From positions 2,355,438 through 2,419,437 of the forward strand of contig NZ_CP011546.1 in NCBI RefSeq assembly GCF_001021065.1: 64,000 nt of DNA, given 5' to 3'. The DNA comes from Corynebacterium uterequi (GTDB lineage Bacteria > Actinomycetota > Actinomycetes > Mycobacteriales > Mycobacteriaceae). This document shows, piece by piece, positions 1-8,527 of this stretch. Made by a program: the position numbers and the translations under genes. The notes below the pieces were generated by a model that was given only the letters and a program-made list of their open reading frames with translations, searched no databases and was not told the DNA's origin. Within the stretch, counting starts at the first letter, position 1. Every line of letters starts with the position of its first letter.

Positions 1-432
1 GCGCTGGATCCGCGGCCACAGGGCGGCCGGGTGGGCGTCGTCACGCAGCGGGTCCTCGCCGGTCCGGGCGCGGATGGCGTGGTATTCCGCGGCGTCGATG
101 CGGCGACAGAACTGCGGTCCGCGCAGGTGAGCGGCCATGTCTCCGGCGACGAGCCGCAGCCGGATCTCGCCGACGATGTCCACCGCGGGTTCGAAGCGCA
201 ACGAACCGATGAGGCCGAGGTGGATGTAGACGATGTGGCGGGGGCCGACGGCGTCGTCGAAGACGATGAAGAGGTGCTTGCCGACGGCCTCGGCGGCGAC
301 GATGCGGTGACCGTCGAGCGCGGCGGCGTCGGCGGCGAAGCGCCCCTGGGGGCTGGAGACGGCGAGGTCCCGGCCGGCGAAGTCGGCGTCGAGGCGGCGC
401 GCGAGGCGATGGATGACGTGACCTTCGGGCAT
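1..432 (-). CDS. nei: Fpg/Nei family DNA glycosylase, N-terminal part
   Basis: Base-excision repair glycosylase/AP lyase, cut by the left window edge: 144 codons read without a stop from the ATG at 432. The protein begins [15 protein letters not shown]. Pro2 and Glu3 are the catalytic N-terminal residues of the family after Met removal, and Lys52 in [10 protein letters not shown] matches its conserved beta-hairpin lysine. The [10 protein letters not shown] start resembles actinobacterial Nei2 (endonuclease VIII-like) rather than MutM. The H2TH domain and zinc finger lie outside the window, so substrate class is inferred. It is divergent from the DUF1846 gene across 73 bp that carry a dyad. 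Confidence 0.85.
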   Translation of the reverse strand, partial: MPEGHVIHRLARRLDADFAGRDLAVSSPQGRFAADAAALDGHRIVAAEAVGKHLFIVFDDAVGPRHIVYIHLGLIGSLRFEPAVDIVGEIRLRLVAGDMAAHLRGPQFCRRIDAAEYHAIRARTGEDPLRDDAHPAALWPRIQR

Positions 433-442
433 GGCTAAAGAG

Positions 443-496
443 CCTAGTACGCTGCAATTTCTATCAATTGCTAGGCGTCGTGTGTTACGCTTAAGG
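443..496. promoter_or_regulatory. Divergent promoter region with nested dyads (nei / DUF1846 gene)
   Basis: CCTAG (443-447) pairs with CTAGG (471-475), and inside it CAATT pairs with AATTG around TCTATC, so two inverted repeats are nested. For the rightward gene, TTGCTA (468-473), a 17-bp spacer and TTAAGG (491-496) are a tolerable -35/-10 pair that would put the transcript start a few bases before the ATG at 506. An operator overlapping the promoter is an inference from symmetry only. Confidence 0.35.
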
Positions 497-505
497 CCCG
501 TGGTT

Positions 506-2011
506 ATGAATAAGACGACGCGCCCCTTAGGGTTTGACCGCGAGAAGTACATCACGCTGCAATCGGAACACATCAGCGCCCGTCGCCAGGAGATCGGCGG
601 CAAGCTCTATCTCGAAATGGGCGGAAAGCTCTTCGACGATCACCACGCCTCCCGCGTCCTTCCGGGGTTCACCCCCGACAACAAGATCGCCATGCTGGAG
701 AACATCTCCGACGACGTGGAGATCATCGTCTGCCTCAACGCCCGCGACTTAGAGCGCGGCAAGGTCCGGGCCGACCTGGGCATCACCTACGACGAGGACG
801 TCCTCCGGCTCATCGACGTCTTCCGCGACCGCGGCTTCCTCGTCAACAATGTGGTCATGACCCAGTTCGAGGACGCCAACCAGCGCGCCTGGGAGTTCAA
901 GGCCCGGCTCGAACATCTGGGGCTCAACGTCGCCCGGCACTACATCATCGACGGCTACCCGTCGAATGTGGACAAGATCGTCTCCGCCGAGGGCCTGGGC
1001 CGAAACGACTGGGTGAAGACCAGCCGCGACCTCATCATCGTCACCGCGCCCGGGCCGGGCTCCGGCAAGCTGGCGACCTGCCTGTCGCAGGTGTACCAGG
1101 ACAACCAGCGCGGAATTAAGGCCGGGTACGCGAAGTTTGAGACCTTCCCCGTGTGGAACCTGCCGCTGGAGCACCCGGTCAACCTCGCCTACGAGGCCGC
1201 CACCGTGGACCTCAACGACAAGAACGTCATCGACTACTTCCACCTCAAGGCACACGGCGAGCAAACCGTCAACTACAACCGGGACGTCGACGCCTTCCCC
1301 CTGCTGAAGTCCATGCTGGAGCGCGTCACCGGCACCCAGCCCTACCAGTCCCCCACGGACATGGGCGTGAACATGGTGGGGATGTGCATCAGCGACGACG
1401 AGGTGTGCCGCGAGGCCTCCAACCAGGAGATCATCCGCCGCTACTACAAGGCCCTTGTCGACGAGGCGCGGGCCGACTCGGCCGACTCCACCACCTCTGA
1501 CCGGGCGGCCGTCGTCATGGCCAAGGCCGGCGTGTCGACGAAGGACCGCCCCGTGGTGGCCCCGGCGCTGGCCATCGCGGAGGCGACCGGCCGGCCGGGT
1601 TCGGCGATGCGCCTGCACGACGGCACCATCGTCACCGGCAAGACCACCCCGCTGCTCGGCTGCTCCGCCGGGATGCTGCTCAACGCGCTCAAGCACCTGG
1701 CCGGCATCGACCGGGAGACGCACCTTTTGTCGCCGGAATCCATCGAGCCGATCCAGACCCTCAAGACGCAGCACCTCGGATCGCTCAACCCCCGGCTGCA
1801 CACCGATGAGGTCCTCATCGCGCTGAGCGTCTCCGCCGCTAGCTCCGACCAGGCCCGCGCGGCGCTCGCGGAGCTGAAGAACCTCCAGGGGTGCGACGCC
1901 CACACCACCACCATCCTCGGCTCCGTCGACGAAGGCATCTTCCGCAACCTCGGGGTGCTAGTCACCTCCGAGCCGGTGTTCTGGAAGAAGCGTCTCTACC
2001 GCAAGCGCTAG
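506..2011 (+). CDS. DUF1846 domain-containing protein
   Basis: 501-aa soluble protein of the DUF1846 family, matching its usual length of about 500 residues. Family members have a nucleotide-binding-like fold, but no reaction is established to my knowledge. A P-loop-like stretch [15 protein letters not shown] lies near residues 180-195, followed by a conserved region around [24 protein letters not shown]. No signal peptide or membrane segment is seen. The open frame extends upstream to 431, but the start at 506 ([15 protein letters not shown]) matches the family N-terminus and follows a plausible -10. nnr follows after 34 bp on the same strand, so co-transcription is possible. Confidence 0.85.
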   Translation: MNKTTRPLGFDREKYITLQSEHISARRQEIGGKLYLEMGGKLFDDHHASRVLPGFTPDNKIAMLENISDDVEIIVCLNARDLERGKVRADLGITYDEDVLRLIDVFRDRGFLVNNVVMTQFEDANQRAWEFKARLEHLGLNVARHYIIDGYPSNVDKIVSAEGLGRNDWVKTSRDLIIVTAPGPGSGKLATCLSQVYQDNQRGIKAGYAKFETFPVWNLPLEHPVNLAYEAATVDLNDKNVIDYFHLKAHGEQTVNYNRDVDAFPLLKSMLERVTGTQPYQSPTDMGVNMVGMCISDDEVCREASNQEIIRRYYKALVDEARADSADSTTSDRAAVVMAKAGVSTKDRPVVAPALAIAEATGRPGSAMRLHDGTIVTGKTTPLLGCSAGMLLNALKHLAGIDRETHLLSPESIEPIQTLKTQHLGSLNPRLHTDEVLIALSVSAASSDQARAALAELKNLQGCDAHTTTILGSVDEGIFRNLGVLVTSEPVFWKKRLYRKR

Positions 2012-2045
2012 GCGGCGTCGGCGGGGCGTGCCTAGGCTGGGATTC

Positions 2046-3647
2046 ATGCTGACCTCCCACGCGTTCACGGCCCCGCAGATCTGCGCCGCTGAGGCGCCGC
2101 TGCTTAAGTACCAGGACTTCCTCGATGAGTTGATGCTGTCGGCGGCGTCGGCGGTGACATCGGCGGCCCGCGTCATGCTCGACGCCGCCGACGTGGCCGA
2201 GCCAGCGCGCGAGCGTCGGCGCCGCATCCTTGTCTTGGCCGGCTCGGGCGGCAACGGTGGTGACGCCCTCTACGCCGGTTCTCAGCTGGCCCACCAGGGC
2301 TACGAGGTCCTCGCGTTGCTCCTCGGCTCGTCCGTCCACGCGCCGGCCCTGGATGCGCTTCGGGCCGCCCACGGTCAGGTGATCGACAGCGCGGCGGAGG
2401 TGGGCCCGCTCGATCTCATCATCGACGGGCTCGTGGGCCTCGGCGCGTCCGGGACGGGGCTGCGCGAGGACATGGTGGAGGCCATCTACCCGCTGCGTCG
2501 GCCCGACGGCGCCATGGTCGCCCCCGTGCTCGCGGTGGACGTGCCTTCGGGTGTGAACCCGAACACCGGTAGGGCGGTGGGAAGCGTCGTGCCCGCCACC
2601 GTGACGGTGAGCTTCGGCGGGTTCCGCCTCGCCCACGCCTTATCGCCGCACTGCGGGGAGGTAGTCATCGCAGAGGCCCGCACACAGGAGGGCGCCCTGT
2701 CAGAGCGTCTCCTGGAGAAGATGGTGGACGACGGCATCCTGCGGTCAGTGTGGCGGGCGGTGGCACCAACCGCCTACGAATGGCCCCGAGGATTTAAGCG
2801 ACTGTCTTCGATCCTTCCGCCGCCGGCGGAACCCGGCCCGGCCGACGATAAGTACAGCGGGGGAGTGGTGGGCATCGCCGCCGGCTCGCCTCGCTACCCC
2901 GGGGCCGCGGTACTGGCCACCACCGCGGCGGTGCGGACCACGCCGTCGATGGTCCGTTACGCCGGCCCGCAGGCACAGGAGGTGGTCCGCGCCCTGCCGG
3001 AGGTGGTGGTGACGGATACCGTCGGCGAGGCGGGACGGGTCCAAGCCTGGGTGTATGGCCCCGGCTCGGGAACGACGCCCGCCGACGATCTGCTCACGGT
3101 GCTGGCCTCCGACGTGCCGGTGCTCATCGACGCCGACGGCCTCAGCCTGGCAGCGGCGCACCCCGAGGTGCGCGAGGCGATCCGGGGGCGTTCGGCGGCG
3201 ACGGTGCTCACCCCGCACGACGGCGAGTTCGACCGCCTGGCCCGCGCGCTGGGTCTGGCTCGACGCGATCGGGTGACGGACGCGTTAGCGCTGGCCGGCG
3301 CGTTGGACGCAGCGGTGGTGCTCAAGGGCCGGGCGAGCGTCATCGCCTACGACAACACCGCGATGGTGGTCGATGCGGGTTCGTCCTGGGCGGCGACCCC
3401 GGGCTCGGGAGACGTCCTCGCCGGCGTCCTCGGCGCGCTCATGGCCCGTGCCGAGGCGACGCTCGGGCCGTCGACCAGCGAGCATCACCCGCCTTACTGG
3501 TGCCTCGTGGACGGGGTGGTGGTCCACGCCCGCGCCGCGTGGCTATCCGCGCAGACCCGCTTCGGCCCGGCGCCGACGTCCGCCTCCCACATCGCCGAGC
3601 ACCTCCGGGAGGCGCTGGCGTGGGATGGAGTGGTGACGCGGCCTTAG
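2046..3647 (+). CDS. nnr: Bifunctional NAD(P)H-hydrate epimerase / dehydratase
   Basis: Metabolite-repair enzyme of 533 aa that restores damaged NAD(P)HX. The N-terminal YjeF_N epimerase domain shows the phosphate-binding loop GSGGNGGDALYA at about residues 66-77 and DVPSGVNPNTG near 170. The C-terminal carbohydrate-kinase-like ADP/ATP-dependent dehydratase shows VYGPGSGTT, LIDADGLSL, LTPHDGEF and the catalytic TPGSGDVLAGVLGAL near residue 450. Length and domain order are typical. The ATG at 2046 (MLTSHAFTAPQICAAE) is preferred because the family begins just before this motif. The 3' end overlaps the convergent zincin gene by 4 bp. Confidence 0.93.
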   Translation: MLTSHAFTAPQICAAEAPLLKYQDFLDELMLSAASAVTSAARVMLDAADVAEPARERRRRILVLAGSGGNGGDALYAGSQLAHQGYEVLALLLGSSVHAPALDALRAAHGQVIDSAAEVGPLDLIIDGLVGLGASGTGLREDMVEAIYPLRRPDGAMVAPVLAVDVPSGVNPNTGRAVGSVVPATVTVSFGGFRLAHALSPHCGEVVIAEARTQEGALSERLLEKMVDDGILRSVWRAVAPTAYEWPRGFKRLSSILPPPAEPGPADDKYSGGVVGIAAGSPRYPGAAVLATTAAVRTTPSMVRYAGPQAQEVVRALPEVVVTDTVGEAGRVQAWVYGPGSGTTPADDLLTVLASDVPVLIDADGLSLAAAHPEVREAIRGRSAATVLTPHDGEFDRLARALGLARRDRVTDALALAGALDAAVVLKGRASVIAYDNTAMVVDAGSSWAATPGSGDVLAGVLGALMARAEATLGPSTSEHHPPYWCLVDGVVVHARAAWLSAQTRFGPAPTSASHIAEHLREALAWDGVVTRP

Positions 3648-4651
3648 GCCACGAGCTCCTTCTCCTTCTTCTCCAGGCCCTCCTCCGGGGTCAGCTCGCC
3701 ACGCGCAAGCTTGACGATCTTGTCTGCCGCCTGGAAGACCCGGCAGATACTCATCGCCCCGGGCAAGTAGAGCTGGTCGCCGGCGACCGTGACGGGTGTG
3801 TCCTTGAGTACCTCGTCATAGTGTCCCCTCAAATATTTTGCACTTTGAGTCGTGATGTTAAACATTTCGCACACGAGGTACGCCACGGCCTCGGCTTCGA
3901 GCTCGGCAATCGCCTCGGACACCGCGTAGCGCTGCCGGTCCTTCTTCTTCCACTTGGACTCCGGGGTGTCCTTCAGCGGGCCGACGTGGCCAAGCAGGAT
4001 GTGCCCAAACTCGTGCGCGAGGGTGTGGAAGGTGGTCGCGTAGTCAGCACCGGAGTTGTACTCGACGTGGAAGAGCTGGCGGTAGACCTTCTCGCTGCGC
4101 GGGTTCTTCTTCACATAGTCGTCAAGGCCATCCTCTCGCACAACGTGCCCGCCGAGCAGCGATCCCATGGTGGACGGGTTCACCGTGGCCCCAATCTTGT
4201 AGGAGTCCCGCAGCATCTGATGGACCAGCCGCTGCGCGTCTGGCTCGAAACCACTCGCCGTGATGGAGAGAATCTTCTCAAGCTCGAACACGCGGCGCGC
4301 GTCTTTAGCTGGCGTGGTGTCTTGGTATTCGTAGACCAGGTTGACCGGCCCGTAGGGGAGGAGGATCATCATCGGCTTAGCCAGCGGCTTGACCTGACGG
4401 CCGAACTTCTTGTGCCACGCGCTCTTCGTGAAGGACACAGATGCCCCCGGACGCTGGAGCTCGATGAGTTGGGTGTTGAAGATGGACCGGCCGCGGCTGA
4501 CCCTGACGAGGGTGCGGAGGTGCTTGAGGGCACCGTCGAACGGCTGGGGGGACTTGTCGGCGACGCTCATCATGAGCTCCCGGAACTTTGACTCAATTTC
4601 TGCTGTCATGGCTGTGAATCTACGAGCCCGCCCGTACACCAACCTGGGCAT
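3644..4651 (-). CDS. ArdC-like / ImmA-IrrE-type zincin metallopeptidase
   Basis: 335-aa protein with a clear zincin site, HEFGHILLGH at about residues 213-222, and a downstream SEAIAELEAEAVAYLVCE segment that can supply the third zinc ligand. The first ~110 residues (WHKKFGRQVKPLAKPMMILLP, then PVNLVYEY) resemble the ArdC-type ssDNA-binding domain usually joined to such peptidases in mobile-element antirestriction proteins. The start at 4651 is chosen because GAGGA sits 7 bp upstream. An internal ATG at 4609 would give 321 aa but has no clear ribosome-binding site. No transfer genes are nearby. Target and role are unknown. Confidence 0.72.
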   Translation of the reverse strand: MPRLVYGRARRFTAMTAEIESKFRELMMSVADKSPQPFDGALKHLRTLVRVSRGRSIFNTQLIELQRPGASVSFTKSAWHKKFGRQVKPLAKPMMILLPYGPVNLVYEYQDTTPAKDARRVFELEKILSITASGFEPDAQRLVHQMLRDSYKIGATVNPSTMGSLLGGHVVREDGLDDYVKKNPRSEKVYRQLFHVEYNSGADYATTFHTLAHEFGHILLGHVGPLKDTPESKWKKKDRQRYAVSEAIAELEAEAVAYLVCEMFNITTQSAKYLRGHYDEVLKDTPVTVAGDQLYLPGAMSICRVFQAADKIVKLARGELTPEEGLEKKEKELVA

Positions 4652-4975
4652 TTCGAATCCTCGTCCACGCCCAGACCCACCTCCCGCCGGCCGACGACCG
4701 CCCGGAGCTGCACAAATATCCAGGCTCCGGCAATTTCCGTTCGCTACCCGGGAGAGCGCGATTCCAGAATTAGAACATAGTATCGCCCGATTTTTCCGGC
4801 GTCTCTTCCCAGGAAACTCTGAACGGTGGCAATAGTGATTGGGCACCGAACCCGGCAGTAGTGCTTCGTCCCTTATTTCGGCCTCCTGAAGCCGTTGACA
4901 CTACCCCCAAATACCCCCACTGGGAACGAACCATGGAGGTCGCTAAAACCCGCCAGTTAGGGGTGGCACTGGAGG
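4652..4975. other. 324-bp gap between osmC and the zincin gene
   Basis: No credible coding region is seen here; the open frames are extensions or shadows of the zincin gene. On the minus strand TACTAT (4783-4778) could be a -10 element for the zincin gene, giving a leader of about 120 bases, but no good -35 was found. The segment 4840-4930 is relatively C-rich and unstructured. No terminator for osmC was recognised with confidence. Confidence 0.3.
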
Positions 4976-5524
4976 CTACGCGAGGGTGTGGGTCAGCGTC
5001 GCCGGGCGCGTGTACGTGTTGACCACCGGGGACCAGGTGATGGCGTCGTCAAGGATCTGCTGCAAGGTGTCGCGGTCGGCGTCGCCGTCGATGTCGGCAA
5101 CCACTCGAACGTCGGAGACTCCCGGTCGCTTGTGCTCGCCAATGTCGCCCACACCCCACGTCGGGGAGATGTCGATGTCGCTCTCGATGTCGATGGCGAT
5201 CTTGGTAAGCGTGACCCCACGCTTGGTGGCGATGGCCTGGATCCCCACCGAAATGCAGGCAGCGAGCCCGGCCTGCGCGATCTCGGTGGGATTGGCCGCA
5301 GTGTTGTCGCCGAGCAACACCGGCGGTTCCGCCACAAGCACGGGCTTTAGGTCGCGGATCTGCGTCACGTTACGGAAGCGGCCGTCGGCCTCTGTGTGAG
5401 TAACGATCGTCTTGCGACCGTTGCTCGGATCCTCGATGTTCTTCTGCGCCAGCGCGTCGAGGCGCTGGGCGTTGATCGGCTGCAGTGGATGGCCGTCGAC
5501 GTGATTCGGGGTGAGATCGGACAT
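4976..5524 (-). CDS. OsmC family protein
   Basis: 182-aa OsmC/Ohr-superfamily protein. The family includes thiol-dependent organic hydroperoxide reductases acting in the cytosol. The characteristic region GDNTAANPTEIAQAGLAACISVGIQAIA places one conserved cysteine (LAAC) in the central helix, and the C-terminal half has the expected domain (ITWSPVVNTYTRP). The second active-site cysteine of true Ohr/OsmC peroxidases is not evident, so peroxidase activity is uncertain. AAGGAGGAT lies just before the ATG at 5524. A short palindrome at 5569-5579 sits about 45 bp upstream and could be an operator. Confidence 0.85.
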   Translation of the reverse strand: MSDLTPNHVDGHPLQPINAQRLDALAQKNIEDPSNGRKTIVTHTEADGRFRNVTQIRDLKPVLVAEPPVLLGDNTAANPTEIAQAGLAACISVGIQAIATKRGVTLTKIAIDIESDIDISPTWGVGDIGEHKRPGVSDVRVVADIDGDADRDTLQQILDDAITWSPVVNTYTRPATLTHTLA

Positions 5525-5568
5525 GGGATCCTCCTTGTGCTCGCGACGTTCGCCGCCGCATCGGTTTT

Positions 5569-5579
5569 TTCGTAACGAA
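5569..5579. promoter_or_regulatory. Palindrome TTCGTAACGAA upstream of osmC
   Basis: TTCGT-A-ACGAA is an odd-centred perfect inverted repeat 45 bp before the osmC start, next to a run of six T. Peroxide- or thiol-responsive repressors of the MarR/TetR type often bind such short palindromes. No such regulator is encoded next to it, so the function is inferred. Confidence 0.35.
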
Positions 5580-5704
5580 CCCCACCATACAGGAGCGCAT
5601 CACCCGTGGCCAGACCGCTTGGTATTTATATTTAGTCAGAGCAGTACGGATTATATTTAACCACGTCAGACGACCTAGGCGGCACCAATACCAGCACTAA
5701 AACC

Positions 5705-5734
5705 TTGACTCGCTAACTGATCAATCCCTATCAT
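5705..5734 (+). promoter_or_regulatory. Sigma-A-like promoter for the ABC importer operon
   Basis: TTGACT (5705-5710), an 18-bp spacer and TATCAT (5729-5734) form a good housekeeping promoter facing the GTG at 5776, with a leader of about 35 bases. The segment 5620-5675 just upstream is unusually AT-rich for this genome, with two ATATTTA blocks, and may hold activator or leftward promoter sites. Confidence 0.55.
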
Positions 5735-5775
5735 CAACCAAGTTCATAGACCAGTCAGTCTGTAAGGGTAATCAC

Positions 5776-6960
5776 GTGAGCTTTCCCCGTCGCACGTTCT
5801 TGCGCCATCTGGCGCACGCCGGTATGACCCTCGGCGCCGGAGGCGCGATGGCCGGTTGTGCCTCCCCGTCGCCGCCTCTCCAGACGCACCCACCCGGCCA
5901 CACCCGGCGCGTCGTCGTGGGCTTCGTGCCCATCGCCTGCGCGGCACCCCTGCTCATCGCGCACGCCCACGGTCACTTCCAGGCGCACGGCCTGGAAGTG
6001 GAGCTGCGTAAGTACTCCGGGTGGGCGGAACTGTGGACGGCGTACGCAACTGGCGCCATCGATGTCGCCCACATGCTCACCCCCATGACCGTCGCGCTCA
6101 ACTCCGGGCTCACCTCCGCCGCCCGCCCCACCGAGCTTGCCTTCACCCAGAACACCAATGGGCAGGCGCTGACTCTGGCCGAACGCCACGTGGGCCACGT
6201 GAAATCTGCGGCAGACCTCAAGGGTTCGGTCATCGGGATCCCCTTCGAGTTTTCCATCCACAGCCTCCTGCTCCGGGACTACCTCGTGGCCAACGGGGTG
6301 GACCCAGACCGAGACGTCGAGCTGCGCCTGCTGCGCCCGGCGGACATGGTCGCCCAGCTGATGGTGGGGAGCATTGATGGATTTGTCGGCCCGGAACCCT
6401 TCAACCAGCGCGCGCTCACCACTGGGGCGGGCCGGGTGTTCGTGCCCACCAAGCACATGTGGGACAGACACCCGTGCTGCTGCGTGGCCGTGGCGCGCGA
6501 CGTCGATCCGCAGCTGCGCGACGCACTCGTCGCTGGCCTGAGCGCGGGCGCGCAGTGGGTCAACGCCCCCACCCATGCCGGCGAGGCCGGGGGAGTGTTG
6601 AGCCACGAGAAGTACCTCAACCAACCGGCGCCCGTCATCCGGGCGGCGCTGGAGGGCAGCTACCGCACGTGGGAGGGCCAGGAGATCCTCGACCCGACGA
6701 TGCTGCGCTTCGGCGACCACACCCAGGCCAGCGCCATTGTGTGGATGACCGCGCAGTTGGCGCGCTGGCAACTAGGGCGTTCACCCATTGCCGCTACGGA
6801 TGCTGCGATCGTCTCTGCGGCTCAGGGCGTGCTGCCTCCGGAGGCTCAGCGCGATGTGCGACCCCTGTCGATCAATGGCCTCTCGTTTAGCCCTCTTCGT
6901 CCCACGAGTGCGCTTGGGTGTGGTGCCTCCGCAAAGTGTGAAAGTGATAGTGCGAAATGA
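5776..6960 (+). CDS. NrtA-type ABC transporter substrate-binding lipoprotein
   Basis: 394-aa extracytoplasmic binding protein of the nitrate/cyanate/bicarbonate (NrtA/CynA/CmpA) group. The N-terminus FPRRTFLRHLAHAG is a twin-arginine signal ending in a lipobox (AMAGC, Cys28), so the mature protein should be a Tat-exported lipoprotein. Family blocks are VGFVPIACAAPLLIAHAHG, HGLEVELRKYSGWAELW, AIDVAHMLTPMTVALNSG and the late HPCCCVAVARDV. The start is GTG at 5776. The stop overlaps the permease ATG (ATGA), which implies translational coupling. Without nitrate or cyanate enzymes beside it, the actual substrate cannot be fixed. Confidence 0.85.
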   Translation: MSFPRRTFLRHLAHAGMTLGAGGAMAGCASPSPPLQTHPPGHTRRVVVGFVPIACAAPLLIAHAHGHFQAHGLEVELRKYSGWAELWTAYATGAIDVAHMLTPMTVALNSGLTSAARPTELAFTQNTNGQALTLAERHVGHVKSAADLKGSVIGIPFEFSIHSLLLRDYLVANGVDPDRDVELRLLRPADMVAQLMVGSIDGFVGPEPFNQRALTTGAGRVFVPTKHMWDRHPCCCVAVARDVDPQLRDALVAGLSAGAQWVNAPTHAGEAGGVLSHEKYLNQPAPVIRAALEGSYRTWEGQEILDPTMLRFGDHTQASAIVWMTAQLARWQLGRSPIAATDAAIVSAAQGVLPPEAQRDVRPLSINGLSFSPLRPTSALGCGASAKCESDSAK

Positions 6961-7745
6961 CCCCTCATATTAAAAGTCTCTGGTGGCAACCCACAGCCCT
7001 AGGGTCGGCCCTGTTCGCGACCTTCCTCGCGCTGTGGCAAGTGGCCGTCACCGCCGGCTGGGTTTCGGGACTGGCCCCCACCCCGGCGCGCACCTTCCAA
7101 CGCGGCGTGGAGATTCTCTCGAACCCCTTCTACCGGGACGGTGCATCATCCGTGGGTATCTTCTGGCACATCGCCGCGTCGCTGCGCCGCGTGCTGATCG
7201 GATTCGGCATCGCCACGGCCATTGCTATCCCTCTGGGGGTGTGGCTGGGCAGTTCGCCGCTCCTGCGGCGGTCGGTGGAGCCCTTCGTGCAGATTCTGCG
7301 TCCCATTTCCCCGCTGGCCTGGTTGCCGCTGGGGCTGGCACTGCTGCGCAACGCAGAGGCCACCGCGGTCTTTGTCATCATCGTGTCCTCCGCGTGGCCC
7401 ACGCTGCTCAACACCGTCGAAGCCGTCCGTGGCATCCACCCGACCTATCGCAACCTGGCCTCCACGGTGGGGGCGAACTGGTGGCAGCGCGTCGTTTTCG
7501 TCACGGCCCCGGCCGCCATTCCCGGCATTGTGACGGGTATGCGCCAGTCTCTGTCGACGGCGTGGTTGGTCATCATCGCCGCGGAGATGCTCGTCGGCGG
7601 GCGCGGCGTGGGGTTCTTTGTGTGGAACATGTGGAACCGGCTCGACGTCGACGCCATCGTCGTCGCTCTGCTGCTCATTGGGCTCGTCGGCCTGGCAATG
7701 GACGTGACCGTCGCCTCTATTCAGAAAGTAGTTCGTTATGCCTAG
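6957..7745 (+). CDS. ABC transporter permease, NrtB/SsuC type
   Basis: 262-aa inner-membrane permease with about six hydrophobic segments and a C-terminal EAA-type coupling loop (TVGANWWQRVVFVTAPAAIPGIVTGMR at roughly residues 167-193). This matches the BPD_transp_1 permeases of nitrate/sulfonate/taurine importers. It should dimerise and pair with the ATPase encoded downstream. It overlaps the binding-protein gene by 4 bp and the ATPase gene by 8 bp, so the three genes are one operon. Confidence 0.9.
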   Translation: MTPHIKSLWWQPTALGSALFATFLALWQVAVTAGWVSGLAPTPARTFQRGVEILSNPFYRDGASSVGIFWHIAASLRRVLIGFGIATAIAIPLGVWLGSSPLLRRSVEPFVQILRPISPLAWLPLGLALLRNAEATAVFVIIVSSAWPTLLNTVEAVRGIHPTYRNLASTVGANWWQRVVFVTAPAAIPGIVTGMRQSLSTAWLVIIAAEMLVGGRGVGFFVWNMWNRLDVDAIVVALLLIGLVGLAMDVTVASIQKVVRYA

Positions 7746-8478
7746 CCACATCGAGCTGGAATCCATCACTAAGTCCTTCGGCAGCACCCACGTCATCGGC
7801 GAGACCTCGGTGACTATTCCCAAGGGCCAGTTCGTCTCTATCCTCGGCCCTTCCGGCTCGGGCAAGTCCACGATCCTCAACATGATTGCGGGGCTGGATT
7901 CGCCGTCGACTGGCGTCGCCCGTGCCCGCGGGGAGGCCATCACCCGGCCGGGACCCGACCGGGGTGTGGTCTTTCAGCAGCACGCCTTGCTGCCGTGGCT
8001 ATCCGCGCGCGGCAACATCGAGTTCGGGTTGCGGTGCGCCCGCCCGGACCTCGGCTCCCGGCAGCGCCGGCAGCGTGCCAACCACTACCTTGAGCGGGTG
8101 GGGCTTACTCATGCGGCACATCGACGCCCGGCTCAGCTGTCGGGTGGGATGCAGCAACGCGTCGGCATTGCTCGGGCTTTCGCGATGGGCTCGGATATTT
8201 TGCTCCTCGATGAGCCTTTTGGCGCCCTCGATGCCCTGACTCGTCGACAGTTGCAGACCCTCCTGCTTGAGGTGTGGGAGAGCAGCGGGCGCACTGTCGT
8301 TATGGTGACCCACGACGTCGACGAGGCCATCGCCCTGTCGGATCGGATCCTGGTGATGTCGGCCGGGCCGGAGGCCACCGTCGCCGAGGATGTGCTCATC
8401 GATTCTGCTCGGCCGCGTCCCGATAAGGTGGCGGCACCGCTGCGCGCGCATCTGTTGCAGCTGCTGGACCAGGCCTAG
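7738..8478 (+). CDS. ABC transporter ATPase, NrtD/SsuB type
   Basis: 246-aa nucleotide-binding subunit energising the importer above. Visible motifs are Walker A GPSGSGKS (about 37-44), Q-loop VVFQQHALLPW, signature LSGGMQQR, Walker B ILLLDEPFGALD and H-loop VMVTHDVDEA. There is no C-terminal regulatory or fused binding domain, unlike cyanobacterial NrtC. It closes a three-gene operon that ends 49 bp before the convergent flavoprotein gene. Confidence 0.92.
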   Translation: MPSHIELESITKSFGSTHVIGETSVTIPKGQFVSILGPSGSGKSTILNMIAGLDSPSTGVARARGEAITRPGPDRGVVFQQHALLPWLSARGNIEFGLRCARPDLGSRQRRQRANHYLERVGLTHAAHRRPAQLSGGMQQRVGIARAFAMGSDILLLDEPFGALDALTRRQLQTLLLEVWESSGRTVVMVTHDVDEAIALSDRILVMSAGPEATVAEDVLIDSARPRPDKVAAPLRAHLLQLLDQA

Positions 8479-8527
8479 GCGGCCGAGCTCTCAGGGGCCA
8501 GGGTCCCAGCAGCCTAGGCGGCTAGCC

